Origin: Rotaria sordida
Lineage: Eukaryota > Rotifera > Eurotatoria > Philodinida > Philodinidae
Reading direction: 5' to 3'
DNA: 64,000 nt
Assembly (NCBI GenBank): GCA_905250125.1
Contig: CAJNOL010000293.1
Span: 62,001-126,000 of the forward strand
The notes beneath the pieces were generated by a model. The model was not told the origin of the DNA, did not search any database, and was given only the letters and a program-made list of their open reading frames with translations. Both the position numbers and the translations under genes were made by a program. This document shows, in pieces, positions 33,757 to 47,767 of the stretch. Position 1 is the stretch's first letter. Every line of letters starts with the position of its first letter.

Positions 33757-36700
33757 TGTTCGAAAATGATTTTTCTTTACCATCGTTACAACGTTTTGAT
33801 GCTGATTGTTTACACACATCTTGTTGTGGTTGTCGACTAAATGGTATTAGCATGATCGTATGAATACAGTAAAACAAAAAAAGAAAATTGACAACTTTCT
33901 CATGTGCACTTTCAATCTATCGATAAATAAAATATAAACTAGGATATGTCTATAAATGGCCATATTACTGTACAAGATCCGTTGAAAAAAGTAAAAATGA
34001 AAAAAAAGAAAAGATTTTCTTTTTAAATATGACTGTTGTGGTTGGTTTTTTTATTTTTTTAGCGACATATCCTTCTTCCACGAGGTCAAGTTGAAGAACG
34101 TTTTATCGTAGTTAGTTATGATTGGTTTGTACCAGTACAATTACTACGACGTTTACATTCTACTAGTACAGAAAATGAACTTGAAAGTATAGTTTTTCCT
34201 TATGATGAATCATTTGAATCACATTGGCAATTATATCTTGAACATCAATCACATCCACCACGTATTCGAATTGGTCTTGCTTTATTAGCACCACGTGATC
34301 GATGTCTTCGTGCTGATATTAAATTCATAATAATAACTACACATGGTGGACAAGTTATAAAAGAAGCACTTTTTTATGATCATACATTTTTTTTAGCTAA
34401 AGGCGAATCTATATCATCATATATTAATGATCATATATCACCAAAAATTTTTCTTGATATTGAAGGTGATCTTTATGAAGATGTTATTTCAAAAACGAAA
34501 CAAGGAACTCCATTTAATACAGATGATTGTACAATTGTTGCTTATGTTCGATTTATAAATGAACTTGAAATTCAACCAAAAACAAAAGCATTTGATTTTT
34601 CAAGACGTTTTACAGTTGATTGGAAATTAACAAAATTTCTTCATATTATCGAACAAATTAATCAAACAAGACCACCAGGTAATTATTAAGATTAAAAAAA
34701 AAGAATTTCCATTCTTGTTAAAATCTTTTCTAAAAGTTAAAGTAGTAGAAAAAAGTTTAATAACAACGTTTTTTTTTTCTATAATTTTAAACAGCCAGCT
34801 CAAGCTCAGATAGTGATTTTAATAGTCAATGGAATTTTTTATCTAATGCATTCTATACTAAGATTTTATACATGAACTATGATAGCAAGGTTTCTAAAGA
34901 ATCTGACATAGTAGTTTTCAGATGTCGGAGCTATTTTTTAACAATGCCATTTTAAAAAGAACAAAATGAGGAGTCGCCACATTTTCTATGATAGATTCGA
35001 AAATTGACAAAAAACGAAAATTTATCAAGAAACGCCTATTTTCTGTTTTACTTTTTAAGGAAAGGTCATAGCGAATGCGCCGACTGTTCATGTTGTTCTC
35101 TTTAAAATGGCATTGTTAAAAAATAGGTTCGACAAACAGAGATGGAACCGATAGACTGGTCACTACCAATGTGTCTTATTTTTTTTTTGCTCCTATTATC
35201 TCATGGAAAATGTCTAATGCAATTTTGTTGAAAGTTGACGACATCAAACATGTTATAGTATGATAACTCGTTAGTTTAATGTCGTTAAAGTCTCAAGACG
35301 AACCAGTGGATCGGTCAGTTCGGTTCTCCTGAGTCTACTCAGACTAGTTTCATCTCTGTCGACAGCCTTCAAAGACCTGAAAATTATCCTGTTTGGTTTT
35401 TTCGATACTTTTCCCATCATGGCTCATCAATGAAATCTTGCTATAGAATGTATAAGATAGAAAACTCTATTCGCTATTAAAAACCGATACCTAGATATGA
35501 CCTAGATACTTAACATTATAAAAATAAGTTGTTAAACTTGTTTTTTCTATCACCTTATGTATTATAAATTTTCTTATCAATTTCTTCTATTTTAGTTGGT
35601 AATGATCGACGTTTAGTATCTGATCGTTTTCAATTTACTCATGTTAAAATAATTGAAGGTGTAAAAAGTAAAAAATGGCGATTATTAATTAAATGTCCAG
35701 GTACACCATCGACAAATAAACAAACTCCACTCTATTTAACAATAAAATGTTCGGATTTTATTCATGCAAATTATGGTAAAGTTGAAATAATATGTAAAAA
35801 TGAACATAATATTCTTCGACGTTATACACAATCATTTGAAGATCTTTCTGATAATTATACAATGGAATTTTTTAGTCTTGATGAATTAGCTACAAATATT
35901 TACAATTATCGACATGATTTTAATGAAACTAATGGACGATATTTTACAATTGATTATCTTCTATTTTCAATTCAAATAGTACAACCATTACAACGTTCGA
36001 GTGTACCTAAAAATATAAAACGTATTGTAGAACCAACAATGATTTCATTAAATAATAGTGGAAATATTCAAAATAAAGGAACAACAACACAGGGAATAAA
36101 ATCATTTCGAGAACGAGATACATCATCTGTCATGAAAACTGAACCTAAACGTATATCATCTGTACTTAAAATAAATGATAAAATAAAAAGTCCAGAACAA
36201 CATGGTGTTACACGTGAAAATACAACAGCAACTACAGGTGAAAATCAAATATCATCATGGAATGATCCATTTTCAGATGAACCGAGAGTAATTAAGTTAC
36301 TTTAAAAAAGAAAAATTTTTTTTTTTTTCATTCTAAACCTTTTTCATTTTAATATATGATAGAAAAATCATATGTTTCCACCAATTGTTTCTCGTAATCA
36401 ACAAAATCGTGTTTCACCTGATCAAATAAATCATTCACCAAATCGTTTTCAATCATCAAATGAATTAAAAACATTTCCAAATATTCAAGAAAATTTATTT
36501 TGTTCACCACGTGTATTTCAAAATAAACAAATTCGTTTTACATCACAATCACGTCTTCATTCATTAGATAGATTTAATTATAATTCAAATCAACCATCAA
36601 CATTAACAAGTCCTAGTACAACAACAGCATCAACTGAAATACCGGATAATTTTACATTTCTTATAAATTTATTTCGATCTGGTCTTCATTCAGATGTTAC

Positions 36701-37346
36701 AATACGTTGTCGAGATCGACAATGGAATTTACATAAAAGTATACTTTCATCACGTTCTATTTATTTTAATCAATATTTTGCTACATCAAATGAATCTGAA
36801 TTAAATTTATCTAACGATGATGAAACACCATCACCAAATATTCTTGAAAAAATATTTCTTTTTCTTTATACAAATCAATATACACCAATGAATTCATCAA
36901 ATCAAAGTCCATCACCACTAACAGAAAAGAAACGTCGTCGATCATCAGCAGCAACAACAACAACCACAAACACAACAACAACAGCAACAATTAATACACC
37001 ATTTGATACAACTCGTTTAATATTTCAAGGTGCTATTAAATATGGTATTGATGTTCTCTCTCTTCTTTGTTTACAAGATATGTGTAATGCACAAAATATA
37101 AATATTAATACAGCTTCTCTATTATTAGTTTGTCTTCATCAAGCTCTTACTGATATATATGCAAAACATCATTTACATGATTATATATTACAAGTAAAAA
37201 ATCTTAAACAAATTATACTTCGTTTTATTCAATTACATTCACGAGAAGTTCTTTTATCTGCACAATGGAAACTTCTCGAAAAACGTTATCCATCTCTTGT
37301 TCATGATGTACTTGAGTTTGTTGTTTTTGAAAAAATAGATGAATAA
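33757..37346 (+). CDS. BTB-domain protein with MATH-like repeats (5' exon not found)
   Basis: Recognised exons: 33757-33857, 34063-34678, 35596-36287, 36363-37346. The last three carry 764 codons in one phase. The first begins in mid-codon after ATTTTAG and has no ATG in its frame, so at least one exon lies upstream. Two beta-rich segments look MATH-like, roughly RFIVVSYDWFVPVQ...HWQLYLEH and DWKLTKFLHII...KWRLLIKCPG...TPLYLTIKCS. A Ser/Thr/Asn-rich linker follows, then a BTB/POZ domain (GLHSDVTIRCRDRQWNLHKS, ILSSRSIYFNQYF) with a Thr tract in one loop and a BACK-like helical end. MATH-BTB proteins such as SPOP are cullin-3 substrate adaptors; that role here is inference. The 917-bp intron holds a foldback. 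Confidence 0.75.
34925..35130. repeat. Foldback in the long intron of the BTB gene
   Basis: TTTTTTAACAATGCCATTTT (34934) pairs with AAAATGGCATTGTTAAAAAA (35104), with weaker pairing outward over about 20 bp on each side. The surrounding intron sequence (34800-35480) carries further diverged inverted words and may be one larger decayed element. Confidence 0.6.
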
Positions 37347-37782
37347 AATATAAAGTTTGTTTTTTAAAGAAATAATAAAAAAAAAAGAAAACCATTTAAA
37401 ATAGTGTATCATAAAAAACAACAAAAAACAAAAGTTTTTTTATTTTTTTTATTTAATATTTCAACTTTTAATGAATGTGTTATGTAATTAAAACTAAATT
37501 CATAAGGATTAATATTTCTAAATAATTTTCAAATAATAGCGTGTAGAATTCTTGATTGTTTCAACAAATTATTTTGCATTCTATGCTTGCATAACAAATG
37601 TACTGAATTAAGTGAACAACATATTTGCATTAAAATAACGAAAAAAAAAAAGAGAATTTTAAAATAATATTTACTCAACATTTTACTTGATCGATATGAA
37701 TTAGAAAAAAAAAAAGTTTCATTTAAATCAACAGTTGTTTTTTCGCATTTATTCTTTTTAATATTTTATCAATCTTTGAGAA
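37347..37782. other. Spacer
   Basis: 3' region of the BTB gene plus A/T homopolymers; nothing else seen. Confidence 0.45.
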
Positions 37783-38255
37783 ATGGTAGACGCTATGAAT
37801 ATATTTCTTTTCTTTACATTTATTTGTACTATGATACATGGTCGATGGATAACAGAAAAACATGTTGATGGTATTATTGATAGAGATGACGATTATTGGG
37901 TTGTTAAAAGTATGTTCTAATTTAGTAATCTATTCTATTTTTCTTTTTTCTTTTTTTTTTAGCAAATGCACGAGTTAATAGACCAAAATTTCCTGCATAC
38001 ATTCGTTTTTTTAATACACATACATCAAAATGTGAATATCAACTTGATTGTTCAACATCAGCTTTAATTCTTTATTATAATTCTCCACCTCAAATTGTAT
38101 TTCGTACAACAGGTCATATATGGTCAGAAGGTGATTCTTATTTTGTTACATTAGATGAAGGTGTACTTTTTTCGAATGACATTGAAAATTCAACAGAATA
38201 TTCACATCCAAAATTTTGGAAATTTCATGTCATACGTCCACTTAATCAAGAATAA
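37783..38255 (+). CDS. Small secreted protein, unknown
   Basis: Two exons (37783-37909 and 37963-38255, intron 53 bp) give 139 residues. The N-terminus is a signal peptide (NIFLFFTFICTMIHG). The mature part has only two cysteines (KCEYQLDC), which could form one disulphide. It is rich in aromatic residues, including FPAYIRFFN, IWSEGDSYFVTLDEG and HPKFWKFHVIRPL. I recognise no family. Consistent splice sites, codon pattern and signal peptide support a real gene. It precedes the next gene on the same strand by about 85 nt to an acceptor-like AG, which could mean a shared primary transcript. Confidence 0.7.
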
Positions 38256-38359
38256 ACTATCCGATATTTTTCTTTTGTTTTTTTTTTCAAATATTTTTTT
38301 TTGTATCTTTTAAAGAAATAAATTCTTGAATATTTACAGGCGCGTTTCTTCACTTTACT

Positions 38360-38770
38360 ATGACAGATAATGATAGTTTGATGATTATCAGTGATGATGA
38401 ACAAGATATAAAGAAATTCGATGAAGATGAATCTCGTTTGTACATTGATGAGAATATATTTGATTCTATGAATAATTCTTCTCAACAATCAACAAAATCA
38501 ACAAATACAGGCAATGCTTTTGAACTTGATTTAATCTTAATAGCTAATATTAATCGTTATCAAACACGATCATCTCAGACTATTCTAACATCAAATACAA
38601 GTCTTCTAATTAAACAAAATCGATCAACATTTTGTCAAGCAGAATATTTTTCTACAATAACACAAGAAACAAATACTGATCATATGAATGAAGAAGATGA
38701 AGAACGTATTTTAGTTATTAAGAAACAAAGGACAGAAAATATCGATTTATTATTGTCTCTATCAAGTTAA
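38360..38770 (+). CDS. Small acidic protein with a SUMO-interaction-like motif
   Basis: An intronless frame of 136 residues, rich in Asp, Glu, Ser and Asn. SLMIISDDEQD near the N-terminus fits a SUMO-interacting motif (hydrophobic core IIS followed by acidic residues). RILVIKKQRTE near the C-terminus could be a basic nuclear signal. The ATG lies 20 nt after a clear acceptor (ATATTTACAG, ending at 38339), so the message probably gets a spliced 5' end. No named domain is seen. The coding character (Ser/Asn/Thr codon pattern like its neighbours) favours a gene over a chance frame. Confidence 0.6.
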   Translation: MTDNDSLMIISDDEQDIKKFDEDESRLYIDENIFDSMNNSSQQSTKSTNTGNAFELDLILIANINRYQTRSSQTILTSNTSLLIKQNRSTFCQAEYFSTITQETNTDHMNEEDEERILVIKKQRTENIDLLLSLSS

Positions 38771-41700
38771 AAATTTATAAATTCTTATTTTGTACAATTC
38801 TTTTTTTTCAAGATATATATAATGATTGACAATAGTTTCATTTCTTTACAAATGATTGAATCATAACAAAAATTTTATTTTTATATATTTTATATTGTCT
38901 AAAATATTCATAGAAGTGATTGTGTTTTTTAAAATGCAAATCAGTTAAATATTTATCAAACTTTTCAGTAATATTATTTGTCGTATATATATCCTCTCTG
39001 ACCAAAATAAATGACACGCCTTATTTTTTTTTCAATTGTTTCTCTTTACTGTCATCATTTGATTTCAACGATATGCAAGACTATCATGAGATCATCAGGA
39101 TTGAGGGGACGACCGAAGAGTCTTTTAAGAATATGGTGAACAAAGATATGAATAAAACGCTGGATAAAAACGAAAATTTTTCAAGATTGGGATACTTCTT
39201 GCTTGGGATACCCCTGAATAAATCACTTATATGACAATAATTTACTTTCAAAAGTAGTTCTTTGTTTTTTTTTCGTTCGAATACTTGAACACTATTTGAT
39301 ATTCAAATATAAAAGTTCTCAACCAATCCTCAAATAAAAATAGTAAAGTATGTTATAAATTTTTTTTTCCAGTACCTCAAATATTGATTATTACCTAGCA
39401 AACATATTTAGTCCACTAGTCTTACACGTAAAACTGAATTGCTTAACATTAAATCTTTTTTTTTGTTGAGACTACGTATAATGGTTCTAGTATTTATCAA
39501 GCTTAATTCTTACAATATGTGAATCAGGGGCAAGTACAGCGCAGGACAGGATACTTCAGATAATGCATCCTTGTGGTAAAGCATTAGCTGCTTTCTCTTG
39601 GAATTTAATATCCTAAATATTCAAAATGGTATTTTATATTTGTTTTCTGTGACGAACGTGTCATTAAAATAATAAATCAAGATGTTTCTATGTTTTCTTG
39701 TATGCATAATAGTGGTCATTATTGGAAACTTTATTTGTTGTATTTGAAAATAATACGAAATAACTTAGCTATTAGCTATTGATTATTTTTGCATTATTCA
39801 TATACTTTTAATTTCGAAAGTTTGAAATGTGTATATGTTTTCCCTAGTTTGTTCATTATTGTTCTCAATTCTCTGTATTAACAATCTCCCTTTTTTTAAG
39901 TTGTCTATTCGTTTAAATAATTAAAGTTTTAACTGTAGACAGACGTATTTACTTACTTGACTACGAATAAAACAATTAGATATCGATAAAAATGAACTTA
40001 GTTTGTGTATTTATGAATGTACATTTAATTCTATCAACAATGATTAGAAAAATAGACAAGAACTTCTTTTAGTATGAAAAAGTTCAGGATGTTGAAAATT
40101 GATTTCGTATTGACTTTAACCTATATAGATGTTTATAACATCTTATTCTGTACAAAATTCTAAAGATATGTAATCTTTAACAATAATTTGACTTCTTTAA
40201 ATATGATTTTGATTCAAGAAAAATGTTTCTATTATCCGATCCAAATAAAAGGCAAGTTACCATTTTTCAAATAGCTTTTTATTAACATGAAAAATGTTTT
40301 TTTTTTAATAAGTACTTTTCGATCAATACTTTTTCTTTGAATATTTTCACAATAATCTCAACTGAAATTATGTCAAAATGTAGCTCAAATCACGCTTTTG
40401 TTTTTGCTATAAAATTACCGCATACTCCACTAGCTCTCAACATCTTATTCTAACCGGATTTTAAAAAGATAAATATTAATTTTATAGTGAAAAAAGGATG
40501 ATTTGAGCTACATTTTAACATAATTTGAGTTGAGATTATTGTGAAAATATTCAAAGAAAAAGTGTTGATTCAAAGGTACTTACAAAAAAAAGAATCTTTC
40601 ACCTTAATGAATTCTATATTGATCGATGATCCGGACATCACTCTTTCGAATGATAAAAATTGCAGGTCTCTATCTCGTTCCTATCAAAAGTTATTCAAAA
40701 AAATGATAATCCATCTTTTATTTCGGATTGGATAATAGAAACTGTCTATGATTTGCAAGAAGATAATTCATCAAATATGAGAGTCAACAACAAAGAAAAT
40801 GAGCAGTCAGAATTAAGTTTGTAGTTTGCTCAATGTTCGTGGAACGAGTTTCTAGGATACTCATAATAGTTAAAAATATCCGCGTATCGCATGTTGGAAT
40901 TCTTCAACATATTTCATAGGATTTTCCCAACATCATGTATTGAAATTTTCTCACCGTGTTATCTTAGATCGTATATGGAATTGTCCCAACCTGCTCTTAT
41001 ATATATATGTATATATTCGTGTTCGTTCTACTCTAGTCTAGTTAGATATTACATTCATTATCTTATTCTCTAATCGTTTTCTTTCTATCTCTCCTTCTTC
41101 TATTATCCTTCTGTTTGCCATCGTAACCAAGATATTACTAATAAACTGAAGTCACACATAATCACCAAAATTTACACTTAACAAGAATCTAATCTCTATT
41201 TACAATCGGCTATAATAACTCTTATATCAGTCTTTCTAATCTTTAGCATAATAGACATAAACCCATATATTTGTTAGTAATTTTATCATTGACATTAATC
41301 TGATTTGAGCTTGTTTTTGCGTCAAACAAAGTCATCGACATATGTACAAAACAACATCTATCATACATGTGATCAAGGTTATTATGTATTATTACCTTTT
41401 TCCATATTGATCAAAAAGCATCTTATCACTATATGTGACGAAATTATCATGGATATTGTTGTTTCCATTATTATTTACCATGATATTATATCCGAATTAT
41501 AACCGATTACATCTAATGTATTTATGTTGAATCAATCTGAAAGGCTATTCTACCATTTTGTTGACATATTTTGAACTATTTCAATTGAACAGTCAGATGT
41601 TGGCTTATGTTAATTAATAAAAATCAGCAATTCAAAAATCTGAGAAGAAATTCCAAAGAATATTATTTCTTTTAGTCTATCTATTAAATTGTGTTTCTTT

Positions 41701-42531
41701 CGGTTTATTTATACTATTGCATCCGATAGAAATATTTTTCATTATATTTTATTGAATATTTCAGCAATATACTCATCGTGTTCTACGATTATTTTACATA
41801 TAAGTTTCGCTGATGTTATCAATATGTTTTTCTTACTCTATAATATGTACTTTCTTTCGATCAGATTAATGATTATTTTTTTATCCGAATCACCGGAAAG
41901 AACGAAACTCACACAATATAAAAGTAATTACTCTTCAATTACACAGACAAATTCATTGTTTACATACCTATGCATGATTTAACTTTAGATAATACGAAAC
42001 TGAATTTTGAAAAAAGAGAAATTACTTCTTCTGAATTAATTCTTGTCTATCAAGACTTCCGTTAGCATCGTATACGTGGCGCTATCTATTTTACAAATCC
42101 GTCAATAGGCTCGCATTTCGCCAAAAGAATAGATTTCTTCATTATTATTGATTGGTGAATATCATTTTGGCAAACATAATATTTACTTTTTTTATCAATA
42201 TGAGATGATTTATATTCGATACACACAAAAAGCCATAAAGTGAAGAATCATTTATTAAAATAGTATTAAATAATAAAATGATAAAGAAACAATCATAACT
42301 TGTTTTTTCCCTTTTTATTTTTCTTTCAGATTATTTGACATCATGAAACAACAACAATAGTCACCTTATTCACTTCAAACTCTTTGTTTTTTTTTCATTC
42401 CACTTCTTCTCTTTCTCATACCAAGAAAAAGATACACTTATATTTTTCCTTTTTTTTTCTAAATAAATATTTTCGAGTACGTATATACATTTCATTAAAA
42501 TAAAAGAATCTTGACATTTATATAATAGATA
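38771..42531. other. Long spacer, 3.8 kb
   Basis: Mostly featureless AT-rich DNA apart from the foldback at 40224-40741. The 39040-39235 stretch has somewhat higher GC and an open frame (QDYHEIIRIEGTTEESFKNM and onward). It could be a remnant of a coding sequence, but I cannot name it. Frames at 40891-41982 lack protein character. Confidence 0.45.
40224..40741. repeat. Foldback element
   Basis: Arms pair from GTTTCTATTATCCGATCC (40224) with its reverse complement ending at 40741. The inner arms are the best matched: CTTTGAATATTTTCACAATA (about 40336) against TATTGTGAAAATATTCAAAG (about 40537). The right arm has about 80 bp absent from the left. Part of that (GCAGGTCTCTATCTCGTTCC...AAAGTTATTCAAAAAA) resembles the terminal region of the 49115-50118 element. 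Confidence 0.8.
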
Positions 42532-43136
42532 ATGGATGGCGCTGGTGGTAATCCGAGTGGTGGTGGTGGTGGTGGTGGTGGTTTTGATCCATGTGAATGC
42601 ATTGTAAGATAATTTTTCAAAATAAATACCTTTCTATTTTATATGAATTAGAATATACTTCAAATGAATCATGAACATGCTATGAATCGTTTGACTAATC
42701 TGCTTCGCAATGCACAAACAACATGTACTGATACTGAATGTTTTACTGGCCCATGTAAGGATTAAAAAAAAAAGAAATTCTATTGTATTTTTAGTCTGAA
42801 AATTTTTTAGTACCTGGTCAACCGAATACTGATGGTGGTAATACAGGAATATCTCATATGTATTTAATAATAGCTATATGGCTTGCTATTGCTTTTTTAC
42901 TTTTCATATTTCGTCCACGTACACTTCGAAACAATCGTGAACATCCGAACAAACCAAATAACCAAGTAAATAAAAACTCCACTTGAGGTGTAAGTCAATG
43001 CATTGCTCAGCAGTAGCTGTTGAGCCAATTGGTGTACATTTCTAATTTCGAATCGAGTACTTTTTAAATCCATTCTTGTTTATTTTAGGATCCGCATCAT
43101 GACAACCAAGATCCGCCGGGACCAGAAGTACATTAG
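42532..43136 (+). CDS. SMIM14: Small integral membrane protein 14
   Basis: Four exons (42532-42603, 42652-42754, 42811-42965, 43089-43136) give 125 residues (human 99). A Gly-rich start leads to the invariant GGFDPCECI, then HEHAMNRLTNLLRNAQTTCTD and TECF. One transmembrane helix follows (YLIIAIWLAIAFLLFIFRP), then a polar tail ending NQDPPGPEVH, matching the human NGQDPPAPP end. The larger size comes from a Gly repeat and an expanded tail. SMIM14 is an ER membrane protein with an embryonic role in mouse; the biochemical function is unknown. The start codon follows ATAATAG by 3 nt, a possible splice acceptor. Confidence 0.95.
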
Positions 43137-44806
43137 ACTAGACAATTCGAGATAAATAAATATATTTCAAAGGATTTTTTTTTTGCTGACAACCGACCCA
43201 GTAAAATATTATTTTCATTTGACAATTAATGAATTAAGTCCCAATTGTTTCTTTGGTTTTGTTCATTTTTTCATGACTATTATTATTATTATATTTTTAT
43301 TTTTTATGTTTAAATTTTAACTTTCATTTTTATTTGTTTAACAACCTGTATCTTTGAGCAATTGATAAATGTTTTTCTGCGTACTAATGTACATATATAT
43401 ATATATATATAAACATTTATTAACCAAGCAATAAAATGGAAATTTAAAAAATAAAACAGAATAACATTTTATCTATTATTCATACATATATATATATATA
43501 TATACATTTTTTTTTCTCATTTACATAATGATATTTTTTTCCTTCATAAATGAACAGTGAATTGTATATGTGAAGATTTATCAAATATCATTTCTCCTTT
43601 TTTTTTTTTGTTTCGACTAAATAAATCATCATCTATATTAATATTTATCTATGACGAATGAGAACAATCAATTCGTAGTTAAGAATTGACATCTTTATAT
43701 GAGAAAGATACAGAATGGTGTTGTTGATTTTGCGTAATCACCAGATCCATTATCGAGCGTTCCAACAACGATGCAGCTGCTTTTATATATATATAGATGT
43801 ATGGATTTCCTTATTTAGAAATATATATATACATGCTGTTTGCTGTCCTTGCTGATAGATTTTCTTCAGTGCAGATGTATAGAAGAATGAATAATGGGTA
43901 GATTTTTTTTTCTTTTCTTTTGCTTGATATCATCGTCGGGAAGAAGAACGTACAATCTTTTTTTGTCCATATCATTCTTTCCCATATGTACTATTTTGTT
44001 GTTTTCTCTTCGATATAACTAGAAGAAGCAGAAGAAATAAGACGCATACTTCCGCATTTTTTTATCCTCTTGCCAACATTTGTCCGATATTACAAGTTTT
44101 CTACGTCATTATCATAAGCAGAAAAAAAATAACGACAGCTAGTAACGAAGATTGCCAAGTGTTGTCACTTTTCCAGTGGCAAAATAGATACACAATTCGT
44201 TCGGTCTATTTATTCATCGATATACTTAGTACAATTTCAAATATAACTTCTCTCGGTCAAAACAAGATAATACTAGTTAATAACTTCTGCTATTGATAAG
44301 ACTTTTGGTAGGTAGCTGATTTCAAAAAAAAAAAAAGAATTCAAAAAGAATTATAGTTTCTTATCATATCCATGACCTTGATTTGTTACAAAAAAGAGAA
44401 AGTATCGAATCGTTAGTGTCAGAATTGCTGAGATATCAATATATTCCATATGGATATCCTAAACACAATTTTCATTATTGCTTAAATAAATATCTTCCAG
44501 GATGAATTTCCATTTTTTTTATCGGATCATTCAAGATTCATAATTTGCCTAGATGTAGAACAAATTATCTGTGTCGTTCTTTCCTTTCTTACATGGCATG
44601 CAGAACATATAAAAAAACTGAGTGAGTTCCAATCAATAGAAAAGATGAAAAAAAATCAAAACAAATCGATTTCGCACGTGTTCGTTTCAAATCTCATCAC
44701 GTACACAAAGTGCATGGCTGCATGTTTGAGTACATTGATTTAGATAAATAGAAATTCTTTTTTTTAAAATAGATTTCTTTTTGTTTTAGTTTGAATACCA
44801 ACAATA
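43137..44806. other. Spacer with TA runs
   Basis: Holds the SMIM14 3' region and TA microsatellites at about 43390-43411, 43486-43503 and 43795. Nothing gene-like was found. The acceptor TTGTTTTAG at 44789 sits 17 nt before the next start codon, marking the 5' UTR of the CH-domain gene. Confidence 0.45.
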
Positions 44807-45666
<860 letters not shown>

Positions 45667-46307
45667 CCTATAAAAAGCTAAACTGATAAGAACACTTCAA
45701 AAGTTCTTTTTCGTTTTTTTTAAAATTTTGTATGATATTCAATCGTTTTTTTTTTCTAATCAGCTAGTCATCCTATTTAATTGCAAGTAAAATAAAAGAC
45801 ATCTTTAGACATAAGACCTATGCCATCTTTTTTCTTCGCTAAAACCAACGCTTGACCGCGCTTCCGCAATAAAAACTATCAGTTTGAGCGATTTACTCTT
45901 TTCTTTTTTGTTTTTTGTTTTTATTAAATTTTCTATTAAAAAAGAAAAGTCAATTTTAATATAGCACAGTATATTGTGTTATATGATCTTGCAATTTATT
46001 ATTTCTGACTAAAGACTATTTTTGTGTTGCAAAAAGTAAGATAAGATGGTTTAACCCTACCCACTATTGTGAGAGGGATGTGACTTTTACTGAAATCTGA
46101 CATTTTCCTGAAAGTAAAATAAATATTCATGCTGTGAGACAGAAAAAAAACTCAAGCAAAAATAGCTGAGTTTAACCTGAAGGTTCACTTCATAGTTGAC
46201 CAAACCGTAATAATCGTTCGCAACATGAACGATTATTCTTTGTACATTACCATATATATGAATGAACATTGTAGTTTTTGCTTTTCTACAGAAATATTTT
46301 GTAAAAT

Positions 46308-46729
46308 TTAAATAACAACATGAATAACATCATGAATGTCTTGATTTATTTTGACACTTGTTTCAATGATATAATTACCATTTGATTTTAATTTTTCAAT
46401 TGACTCTTCAGTAAATTTGATTTGCAATGATAATAATTAGTACAGATGTTGATTGATTAGACAATAAATCAATTGAACTTTGAGTATGTTTGATTTTTTT
46501 CAAAACTTCTTTTACTACATATTGAAAATATAATTAAATAAGCTGTTAAAATTTTATTAAACGAAGGAACATTAACGAACATTAATACATATTCATGATC
46601 ATCGATTGTAGTTTGATATATACAGCAGAACCATTGGAATTAATATGACAACGTGTATGACAAAGAAATTTATTATGGACATATCGAGCAATAAATGCTT
46701 TGTTTTTTGCTAACAGCTAAATCACCCAT
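46308..46729 (-). pseudogene. Ras-like small GTPase, decayed copy
   Basis: Read on the minus strand in several frames, the pieces occur in the order of a Ras-family G domain. A start MGDLAV with a damaged P-loop comes first, followed by AFIARYVHNKF in a shifted frame. Next is AYLIIFSICSKRSFEKNQTY (the usual GYxxVYSI...SFE). After a stop comes VLIIIIANQI (equivalent to the NKxD strand, here ANQI) and then YIIETSVKINQDI (the ETSAK box). There is no readable DxxG switch II and no C-terminal prenylation box. No introns are seen, so it may be a retrocopy or simply an old relic. At least two frameshifts and several stops are present; it cannot encode a working GTPase. Confidence 0.65.
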
Positions 46730-47767
46730 GATTAAAATTCTAGAAAATATTAAAAGAGAATATAGAGACATTTAGAATTACCGATATTTATTAATGTATG
46801 TACGCGTTGTTTTGACATAATGTGTGTGAAAAAGAAAACCTTGTTGCTGTTTTCCTTTTGTAACTATGCTGATAGAGTAATAAAATATAACAAACAACTT
46901 TTTTTTTTTCCTTTCGTTTTCATGTCATTTTTGCTTGAATATACCTGTCAAATAAACAAGTATTTACTGGAAAGTAGAAAGAAAAAAAGAAAAAAAACCT
47001 ATTGAATACTAAATAAACATGCTGTGCGGTTGAACTGTACTTAACTATTGAATTACCATTGGTTTCAGTAACAAATCAATAGTACTTTAACATATCGAGT
47101 TTATCAAATGAACTTCATAATTTTTCTTTCAGATTATTTTAAGTGTGACAGTCAATAACAAATATAACAGGTGCGATATTTTAATAGAAGACATTAATAT
47201 TTTGTAGATAGTTTAGTTCATGATTTTTGCTTAATTATTGAATTCGAAAAATAAGGCGTTAATATTTGCAATAAGTATTTTTTTTGTATGATTTCTACAT
47301 TGATAGATTATAAAAATTTTTATTGTCTAAGTTCTCTTTTGTTGTTTTCATTAATACATCAATATCATAAATTTTGAATTTCAGTTTATTTGAAGTAGTT
47401 TTATTATCAAAAATAGCAGTCAAGAATTTATATGTTCCTTGGACACATAAAGGTATATATATTCGAAACGAACAACTTTACGTCAAATAAGTGTCCAAAA
47501 AAACGAAAAAAAGAAAAGAATTTGAATACGATCGAACGCTAGTGCTGTTAATGAGAAAAATCTTATCCTTTATACTTTCAATGGAATGTTAGCATCTCAG
47601 ATAAGAAGTAATAGAACAATAAACGATCATATATATTTATTATAAATCTTATTCACAGCGTCTTATCAAATAGAAATCGTGTAATCACACTAGTAGCTTT
47701 AACTTACATTTAGAACATTTTTGACAGATTTAGCCTATTGTAATGAATTTATTTTAGATTATAATCA

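Noticed and set aside
36947-37005. ACA/ACC repeat, considered as a separate microsatellite
   Set aside because: It encodes the Thr tract inside the BTB domain loop in the correct frame, so it belongs to the gene.
38246-38488. 80-codon minus-strand frame
   Set aside because: Antisense shadow of the acidic-protein gene and its T-rich leader.
40891-41982. Series of short open frames in the long spacer
   Set aside because: No motif, no consistent splice sites and AT-driven composition; not distinguishable from chance.
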